This document shows, one piece after another, positions 7,666-12,475 of a stretch of 12,475 bases of DNA (the first letter of the stretch is position 1; each line of letters opens with the position of its first letter). The stretch is taken from assembly GCA_964450715.1 (NCBI GenBank), contig CAYVFC010000196.1, forward strand, positions 1 to 12,475. Direction: 5' to 3'. Under the pieces are notes generated by a model that did not search any database, was not told the origin of the DNA, and saw only the letters and a program-made list of their open reading frames with translations. The stretch comes from CAYVFC01 sp964450715 (GTDB taxonomy: Bacteria; Myxococcota_A; Polyangia; Polyangiales; JAFGIB01). A program made the translations under genes and the position numbers.

Positions 7666-7694
7666 AAAATACGCCGGCGGTCGCGGGTTGTCCA
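7666..7694 (-). promoter_or_regulatory. Candidate sigma-70-type promoter giving a leaderless mRNA
   Basis: On the minus strand, TGGACA (7694-7689; 5 of 6 to TTGACA) and TATTTT (7671-7666; 4 of 6 to TATAAT) are separated by exactly 17 bp. Transcription would start about 6 nt before the oxidase ATG at 7653. This would explain the lack of a ribosome-binding sequence there. Prediction from pattern only. Confidence 0.35.
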
Positions 7695-7785
7695 CGAGGC
7701 AATGGAGAGGGCCGAAAAACCTGTTGAATGTTCCCATCTGCTTGTACAAACTGGGTGTTTCCGAAACCGGTTGGAGATTACGCCA

Positions 7786-8652
7786 ATGAAAGTCTGGATC
7801 GACGGACAGATCATGGATGGCGAGCAGGCTCGTATCCCGGTGCTCGACCACGGATTGCTCTACGGCGACGGCGTGTTCGAGGGCATGCGGCTCTACAACG
7901 GCCGGGTCTTCCGGCTGGAGAGACACCTGCGCAGGCTGGAAACGTCCGCCCGGGCCATCCACCTTCAGCTTCCGGGCGGTGCCGAGGCCATCCAGAAGCT
8001 GCTCTTCGATACCCTGCGCGCCCACGGCAAACAGGACGCCTACATCCGTTTGCTGGTCACCCGCGGTGACGGGGCGCTGGGGGTCGACCCGGCGAGCTGT
8101 CCGCGGCCGCGCGTCATCTGCATCGTGGACCAGGTCCAGCTCTATCCCGAGGAGAAGCTACGCAAGGGGCTGGATCTAATCACCGCCAGCGTGCGCCGGC
8201 CGCCTTCCGGCGTGCTGGAGCCGCGGGTCAAGAGCCTCAATTACCTCAACAGCGTGCTGGCGCGGGTCGAGGCTCGGCGCGCGAACGCCGACGAGGCGCT
8301 GCTGCTCAACCAGTCCGGAGCGGTAGCCGAGGTGTCGGCGGCCAATATCTTCGTAGTGCGCGACGGCAATCTTTATACGCCGCCCGCCACCGACGGCGCG
8401 CTGGAGGGTATCACGCGGGGCGCGGTCATGGAGCTCGCCGGAAGGCTGGGGATCGCCTTTGCCGAGCGCACGCTGGGCCGGGTCGACCTGTTCGACGCGG
8501 ACGAGGTCTTCTTGACCGGCAGCGGCGCTCGGGTGGCCCGGGTGCGATCGCTCGACGGAGAGGTCATCGGCGATCCGGACCGGCGACCTATCACCGAGAA
8601 GCTGATGGCCGCCTTCGAGGAGCTCACCCGCACCACGGGCACTGCCATCTGA
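7786..8652 (+). CDS. ilvE: Branched-chain amino acid aminotransferase (class IV PLP enzyme)
   Basis: A 288-residue fold-type IV pyridoxal-phosphate aminotransferase, normal length for IlvE. The start is ATG 7786, with GGAG at 7773-7776, 9 bp upstream. The family signature LDHGLLYGDGVFEGMRLYNG runs over residues 20-39, followed by RLERHLRRLETSA. Lys149 in EPRVKSLNYLNSVLA is the expected Schiff-base lysine, Glu182 in AVAEVSAANIF is the residue facing the cofactor ring nitrogen, and EGITRGAVMELA plus FLTGSGARVARV supply phosphate-binding loops. IlvE reversibly transfers amino groups between Val/Leu/Ile and 2-oxoglutarate in the cytoplasm. D-amino-acid transaminase and aminodeoxychorismate lyase share this fold, but the FEGMRLY segment favours IlvE. 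It is divergently transcribed from the oxidase-glpD operon across about 132 bp. No other isoleucine-valine genes are adjacent. Confidence 0.88.
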   Translation: MKVWIDGQIMDGEQARIPVLDHGLLYGDGVFEGMRLYNGRVFRLERHLRRLETSARAIHLQLPGGAEAIQKLLFDTLRAHGKQDAYIRLLVTRGDGALGVDPASCPRPRVICIVDQVQLYPEEKLRKGLDLITASVRRPPSGVLEPRVKSLNYLNSVLARVEARRANADEALLLNQSGAVAEVSAANIFVVRDGNLYTPPATDGALEGITRGAVMELAGRLGIAFAERTLGRVDLFDADEVFLTGSGARVARVRSLDGEVIGDPDRRPITEKLMAAFEELTRTTGTAI

Positions 8653-8687
8653 CCCGTTATCGGCGATCCGGGAGACGGACGTACAGC

Positions 8688-8733
8688 GACATCCATGTCC
8701 GGTTTGCCGCGGCTGGCACACGGTGGCACAGAG
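8688..8733 (+). promoter_or_regulatory. Second copy of the putative upstream activator site
   Basis: GACATCCATGTC (8688-8699) is the exact reverse complement of the palindrome at 1181-1192. Fourteen bases later, 8714-8733 reads TGGCACAC-GG-TGGCACAGAG, identical to 1148-1167 except for two central bases. The pair lies about 90-136 bp before the predicted start of the sigma-54 transcript. The conserved content with reversed order of the two parts suggests two protein-binding sites rather than a simple recent duplication. Confidence 0.5.
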
Positions 8734-8797
8734 ACGGGATGCGTCGTGTTACGAGGGAAGGGCGGCAGTCGGTGCCCGGCGGCGCGAGCGTCTATCC

Positions 8798-8813
8798 GGG
8801 AACGTATTTTGCT
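8798..8813 (+). promoter_or_regulatory. Sigma-54 (RpoN) -24/-12 promoter of the eight-cysteine lipoprotein gene
   Basis: GGGAACG-TATT-TTGC-T matches TGGCACG-N4-TTGC(A/T) with two mismatches. The essential GG (8799-8800) and GC (8811-8812) are 10 bases apart. The start would be near 8824, giving a leader of about 78 nt before the ATG at 8902, close to the leader length predicted for the beta-propeller gene. Confidence 0.7.
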
Positions 8814-8901
8814 ATTCTCCGGTAAGAGGTTAAGACGGGTGGCCGCAAGGGCTGCCCCTACGGGCCGAGCCATACGGGCTTGCAGTGCGCGGGGAGATGA
8901 T

Positions 8902-9561
8902 ATGTCCGAAAACGGGAACACTACGAGAGAACTATCCGTGGACGTCAGGCGGGAATCGCGAAAGCGAGCCGGTCTGAGCTCGGTGGTCCGAGCGGTGCTG
9001 TCCGCGGCTGTGGGCGCGGCTCTGGTGGTGGCCGTGTTGCTCTGGTTGAACGGATGCGGCACGGAAACCCATGAGCTGAACAGCGCCGACGGCAGCGGCG
9101 CGGGCTCGGGCGCCGGCGCTGGAGCGGGAACGGGCGGAACGTCCGGGAGTGGGTCCGGCGGCACGGGTGGCGCGCCGGTAGTGGGCAGCGGAGGCGAGCC
9201 GGCCGGCGGTACCGGCGGCAGCACTTCCTCGGAGACCTGCCCGCCGAACGTCGCCATTCCCGCCATCTGCCACCTCTGCCCGGACGGCTCCTGCGGCCAG
9301 CCCGTCTGCGAAAACGGCCAGTTTTCCGGCGACTGGAGCTGCCCGGAAAACCTGCCGACGCGCACCGAGTGCGTCACGGGCGGTTGCTCCGGCCAGCTGT
9401 GCGTGGACGCTAGCCAGCAGCCGCCGATCACGACCTGCGAGGAGCGTCCGGAGTACGCCTGCTACGATACCGCGACCTGCGAGGTACAGCGCGACGGTAC
9501 CTGCGGCTGGACCAGCACACCGGAGCTGACGCGTTGCCTGGCCGAGGCATCCGGGCAGTAG
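8902..9561 (+). CDS. Lipoprotein with C-terminal eight-cysteine-cluster domain
   Basis: A 219-residue exported protein. The ATG at 8902 is preceded by GGGGAGA at 8891-8897, an excellent ribosome site. A long basic N-region leads into a hydrophobic segment (about residues 34-49) ending LNGC, so Cys52 is the likely lipid-modified residue. Residues 60-110 or so form a low-complexity Gly/Ser/Ala/Thr linker, expected to hold the domain away from the membrane. A Cys-containing spacer follows (SETCPPN...CHLCPDGSCGQPVC). The last 60 residues hold exactly eight cysteines in the order TECVTGGCSGQLC, ITTCEERPEYACYDTATCE, GTCGWT, TRCLA. This matches the bacterial eight-cysteine-cluster domain, whose biochemical role is unknown to me; disulphide bonding outside the cytoplasm is expected. 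It has its own sigma-54 promoter and shares upstream motifs with the beta-propeller lipoprotein, which suggests a joint function. Confidence 0.85.
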   Translation: MSENGNTTRELSVDVRRESRKRAGLSSVVRAVLSAAVGAALVVAVLLWLNGCGTETHELNSADGSGAGSGAGAGAGTGGTSGSGSGGTGGAPVVGSGGEPAGGTGGSTSSETCPPNVAIPAICHLCPDGSCGQPVCENGQFSGDWSCPENLPTRTECVTGGCSGQLCVDASQQPPITTCEERPEYACYDTATCEVQRDGTCGWTSTPELTRCLAEASGQ

Positions 9562-9864
9562 CGCAAGCTCGATGTATCCTGAAGCATCGGTATTCGTTGG
9601 CGATGCAGTGACGAACCGAGGTCGATGACCGCATAGCGTCCGTGACAAAATAACTCATCCATCTTTCGGGCGGGACGGCCCCGTCTGCTGCGTTGCTCCT
9701 CCTCGAAATATCCCCAATATTCCTCGTCGTCGCGCCTTGCATCCGGGGCCGTCGCGCTCCGAAACCTGATCGAGTTATTTTGTCACGGACGCTTATCTGC
9801 GTTTCGCGATCGGTTTCCGCTGGGCGATTTTGCCCTTCATCGCGCTGGTGACCGCGGCGGCGGC
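9562..9864. other. Intergenic region between the eight-cysteine lipoprotein and the hybrid kinase
   Basis: This convergent intergenic region is filled mainly by the palindromic element at 9635-9793. The 73 bp before it hold nothing recognisable. The 71 bp after it hold a GC-rich hairpin (arms 9854-9863 and 9868-9877, one mismatch) overlapping the kinase stop codon. No T-run follows on either strand, so a factor-independent terminator is not supported. Confidence 0.5.
9635..9793. mobile_element. 159-bp MITE-like palindromic element with 22-bp perfect terminal inverted repeats
   Basis: The ends at 9635-9656 and 9772-9793 are perfect 22-bp inverted repeats (key core CCGTGACAAAATAACTC and its complement). 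Inside, GACGGCCCCG (9674-9683) pairs with CGGGGCCGTC (9744-9753), and TTTCGG and its complement pair further out, so the arms continue as an imperfect palindrome towards a centre near 9712. No transposase frame is present, which fits a non-autonomous element moved in trans. The flanks (T before, T after) show no convincing target duplication. A 19-nt piece recurs at the left window edge. I could not name the parent family. Confidence 0.75.
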
Positions 9865-12318
9865 TTACCGCCCCCGCCGCCGGATCACCAGATTGCGGAC
9901 GATCTCCATCAGGTTCTTCTTGTCCATGGGTTTTTCCAGACGGGCGTTCGGTACCTGTTCCAGAAACTCCTGGACCTTGGCGGTAAAGACCCCTCCGGTC
10001 ATGAAAACCGTCTGCCGGGCCAGCTTGCGGTACCGACCGGCGAGCCAGCGGTAGAAGTCGACGCCCGTTATCTTCGGCATCATCAGGTCGCAGAGAATGA
10101 CGTCGAAACCGTCGTCCCGCTCCAGTAACTGCTTCGCTTCCTCGCCCGAGGTCACCACCACCACGTCGTGTTCTCTTTGCAGCGTCCGCTTGACGGCGTT
10201 GCCGATCACGGGCTCGTCGTCGATGATCAGCACGCGACCGCGCACGGCGAAAGACGGAGACGATTCCTTCACGGGTCGCGGGAAGCTCGATACCGCCGCC
10301 CCGGGTGACGACGCGAGGGGAAGACGGACCAGAAAGCGCGTTCCCCTGCCGAGATCGCTCCGAACCTCGATCCGCCCTCCGTAGTCGGTGATGATCTTTT
10401 GGCAGATGGAAAGGCCCAGGCCCATGCCGCTTCCCGACTCCTTGGTGGTGAAGAACGGCTCGAAAAGCCGCGCGAGGTCTTCGGGCGGTATGCCCTTTCC
10501 GGAATCGCTCACTTCCGCCAGCACCTCGTTCCCCTCGGTCCAGGTACGCACCCGTATCTGGTTGTTTTGCGCGTCTCCCTCGTCGATCGCCTGTGACGCG
10601 TTCATGAGCAGGTTGAGGAAGACCTGCGAGAGCCGGCCCTCGTTCGCCATCACCGGGGGAACGGCTCCTAAGTCCTTGACCAGTCGGGCGCGGTACTTGA
10701 TCTCGTTCAAGGCCACGTTCGCGGCGCTTTCGATGACCTCGTTCAGCTCGATGGGAACGATGCGGTCCTCCTTGGCGCGGGAAAAGGTCTTCAAGTCCTT
10801 GACGATAGCGCGCACGCGGTTGGCGCCGTCGAGCGCTTCCCCGATACGTTCCAGGGCCTCGTCGGCTGCGAGCACGCTTCCGACCGGTACGGAGCCGTAC
10901 TTCGATAGCGACGAACGATGCTCCTTCATGTCGCTTAACAGGCTCTCGAGATTGTAAAGGATATAGGTAAGCGGGTTGTTGATCTCGTGAGCCACGCCGG
11001 CGGCCATCAATCCGACGCTCGCCATTCGCTCGGACTGCGCGAGCCGCGCCTGCATCTCCTTGTGTTCGCTGAGATCCCTGGCCATGACGACCAGCCCCTC
11101 GGGCTTACCGCCCTCTCCGTGGATAACCGAGGTCGACATCGAGACCGGAATTCGGGATCCGTCCCTACGAACCAGGGCGATTTCCTCGTCCACCACGGAA
11201 GAGGAGCAATGGTCCGAGTCATCGAGGAAGAGGTGGTGAAGGGGCTTGCCGATCAGCTCGTCGTGTTCGTACCCGAGGGTCGAGAGAACGGCTTGATTGA
11301 CCCTGGTGATGGCGCTGGCCGCATCGGTGATGATCAGGATGCCCGGGAGGGTCTTCAGCACTTTTTCGATGAACGCGTTCGCCTGTCGAAACTGCTGCAA
11401 GAGCAGCAAGTTCTTGACGGCGACGGCCGTCTGGGTGGCGATGGTCGTCAGGATGTCTAGATCTCGTGCCGTGAAGGTGTTGGTGGCCATCAGCGATTCC
11501 AGGTGCATGATGCCGACCAGCTCGGTACCGTACAGCATGGGAACGCACATGGCCGAGCGGACGCCCTCGGTGAAAATACTGTCCGCCTGGCGGAAACGCT
11601 CGTCCGTCGCGGCATCGGAGAGGATGACCGCCTCCCGGTTGGCCAAAACTTCCTTGATGAGGGTGGAGGAGAGGCGGATCTTTCCGGTTTCTCCCTTGCG
11701 CGACCGGGCCACGCGCGGTTTCGGCTGCTGGTCGTTGGGGTCGATCAACAAGACGGTGGCTCGGTCCGCGGAGAGAAGGCGCATTGCCGTGTCGACCGCT
11801 GACTTCAAAAGAGTATCGAGATCGCCGACGGCGACGAAGACCTGGCTCATCTCGTAGGCCGCGCGGAGCTTCTCGTAGTTCCGCTGCACCTCTCCCTCGT
11901 CGCCGAGGTGTCGCAGCGGACGGAAATATTCGTCGATCTTCAGCGTCGCCCGGTACAGTACGGAGGGGGGAGCGGTGTCCACCGTGATGCCGATGTTCTC
12001 GGCCACCGTGAGCCGTTTGACGTCGTCCCGAAACGCCAGCCGGGTCGAGCCGATACGTATCTCGTCGCCGTCCTCGAGGGCGCGGTTCGAGACGCGTTCG
12101 CCCCTCAAATAGACGCCGCCGCTTCCGGGCAGCGCGATGATCGCGTAGCTCTTCTCGGAGGTGCGGCGGACCTCGGCGTGGAAAGGCGAAAGGGAAGGAT
12201 CGGAGATGGTGATGCTGTTGCGGGGGTCACGGCCGATGGTGTTGATAGCGCTTAGCGTGTAGTTGACCTTGCTGGTCTCTCCGATATGTACGAGCAAAGC
12301 CACGCGTGTTCGCCTCAC
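9865..12318 (-). CDS. Hybrid sensor histidine kinase: FHA-GAF-PAS-HisKA-HATPase-REC
   Basis: An 817-residue multidomain kinase with no evident membrane segment, so probably cytoplasmic. The order is: FHA (about 10-98; IGRDPRNSI and SPFHAEV, the Ser/His of phosphothreonine recognition); GAF (about 155-305); PAS (about 312-420); HisKA with the phospho-acceptor His444 in AHEINNPL; HATPase with the N-box NASQAI (573-578), DSGKGI and the G-box GSGMGLGL; then a terminal receiver with Asp700/701, phospho-acceptor Asp744 in CDLMMP, Thr774 and Lys796. The receiver ends the protein, so there is no output domain and phosphate must pass to a separate partner or feed back. The start is GTG 12318, but the in-frame GTG at 12303 has GAGG 9 bp upstream and may be the real start (812 residues). 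FHA with GAF/PAS kinases is common in Myxococcota. No partner regulator lies beside it, so it appears orphan. Confidence 0.9.
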   Translation of the reverse strand: MRRTRVALLVHIGETSKVNYTLSAINTIGRDPRNSITISDPSLSPFHAEVRRTSEKSYAIIALPGSGGVYLRGERVSNRALEDGDEIRIGSTRLAFRDDVKRLTVAENIGITVDTAPPSVLYRATLKIDEYFRPLRHLGDEGEVQRNYEKLRAAYEMSQVFVAVGDLDTLLKSAVDTAMRLLSADRATVLLIDPNDQQPKPRVARSRKGETGKIRLSSTLIKEVLANREAVILSDAATDERFRQADSIFTEGVRSAMCVPMLYGTELVGIMHLESLMATNTFTARDLDILTTIATQTAVAVKNLLLLQQFRQANAFIEKVLKTLPGILIITDAASAITRVNQAVLSTLGYEHDELIGKPLHHLFLDDSDHCSSSVVDEEIALVRRDGSRIPVSMSTSVIHGEGGKPEGLVVMARDLSEHKEMQARLAQSERMASVGLMAAGVAHEINNPLTYILYNLESLLSDMKEHRSSLSKYGSVPVGSVLAADEALERIGEALDGANRVRAIVKDLKTFSRAKEDRIVPIELNEVIESAANVALNEIKYRARLVKDLGAVPPVMANEGRLSQVFLNLLMNASQAIDEGDAQNNQIRVRTWTEGNEVLAEVSDSGKGIPPEDLARLFEPFFTTKESGSGMGLGLSICQKIITDYGGRIEVRSDLGRGTRFLVRLPLASSPGAAVSSFPRPVKESSPSFAVRGRVLIIDDEPVIGNAVKRTLQREHDVVVVTSGEEAKQLLERDDGFDVILCDLMMPKITGVDFYRWLAGRYRKLARQTVFMTGGVFTAKVQEFLEQVPNARLEKPMDKKNLMEIVRNLVIRRRGR

Positions 12319-12475
12319 CGAACCACTGCTGGGACGATTCCAAAAGGGACAACCGACTCCCGTCTGCCCATGTTAACGCCGCCCCTCCCGCGCTGTCCAG
12401 GCGCTTCACCGGAAGCACGACCTTAGGAGGCACCGCAAAATAAACGATCCGGTTGCGGCCGCGTGGGCGGGCGCA

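Noticed and set aside
7732..7760. TTGAAT-N15-TACAAA as a promoter for the aminotransferase
   Set aside because: The spacer is too short and both hexamers match only 4 of 6 positions, so it is not separable from chance.
9428..9742. Minus-strand 104-codon frame starting in the MITE-like element
   Set aside because: It runs antisense into the eight-cysteine gene and starts inside the repeat. It has no ribosome site or domain.
9854..9877. GC-rich hairpin at the kinase stop codon as a terminator
   Set aside because: The stem is good, with one mismatch, but no T-run follows on either strand, and the repeat-rich GGC/GCC codons explain it.
9788..9890. Plus-strand frame reading like a hydrophobic membrane tail (LRFAIGFRWAILPFIALV)
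   Set aside because: It begins in the element's terminal repeat just after a stop codon and continues antisense through the kinase gene. It may be a gene relic, but there is no start or ribosome site.
12303..12475. Minus-strand frame open from the right window edge to 12227, as a possible upstream gene end
   Set aside because: It overlaps the kinase start by about 90 bp in another frame and shows no recognisable domain. The true upstream content lies outside the window.

Overview
The window is mostly GC-rich chromosomal DNA from a Gram-negative bacterium. I think a member of the Myxococcota or a related deltaproteobacterial group is most likely, but this is inference. It rests on two exported lipoproteins with Gly/Ser/Ala-rich linkers after the lipid cysteine, an eight-cysteine-cluster domain, two sigma-54 promoters, and a large FHA-GAF-PAS hybrid histidine kinase. 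No rRNA, tRNA, CRISPR array or complete insertion sequence was found.

Layout. (1) Positions 1-1082 hold the 3' part of a visibly less GC-rich gene. It encodes the end of a trypsin-like serine protease (GDSGGP motif) followed by about four PAN/Apple domains. Its first bases match part of a repeat found again near 9.7 kb. (2) Positions 1083-4221 are a regulatory region with a near-perfect sigma-54 promoter, then a 954-residue beta-propeller lipoprotein. (3) On the minus strand, 7653-4232 is a three-gene operon: an AGPS-like FAD-linked oxidase, a glycerol-3-phosphate dehydrogenase (glpD) overlapping it by 4 bp, and a 59-residue protein resembling the C-terminal end of AhpD/carboxymuconolactone-decarboxylase proteins. 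(4) Divergent from it, 7786-8652 is a class IV (branched-chain) aminotransferase. (5) Positions 8653-9561 hold a second sigma-54 promoter and a 219-residue lipoprotein with an eight-cysteine-cluster domain. (6) Positions 9635-9793 are a 159-bp MITE-like element with 22-bp perfect terminal inverted repeats. (7) On the minus strand, 12318-9865 is the hybrid sensor kinase.

How the genes work together. The two lipoprotein genes lie 7.5 kb apart. Each has a -24/-12 promoter with a leader of about 80 nt. Upstream of each promoter lie the same two motifs: a doubled TGGCAC block and the palindrome GACAT-N2-ATGTC, 13-14 bp apart. This points to one enhancer-binding activator controlling both, and hence to a shared cell-surface role. 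It is the least expected signal in the window. The oxidase-glpD pair suggests handling of glycerol-3-phosphate/dihydroxyacetone phosphate, possibly for ether lipids. The hybrid kinase has no DNA-binding output and no response regulator beside it in the window, so its partner must be encoded elsewhere.
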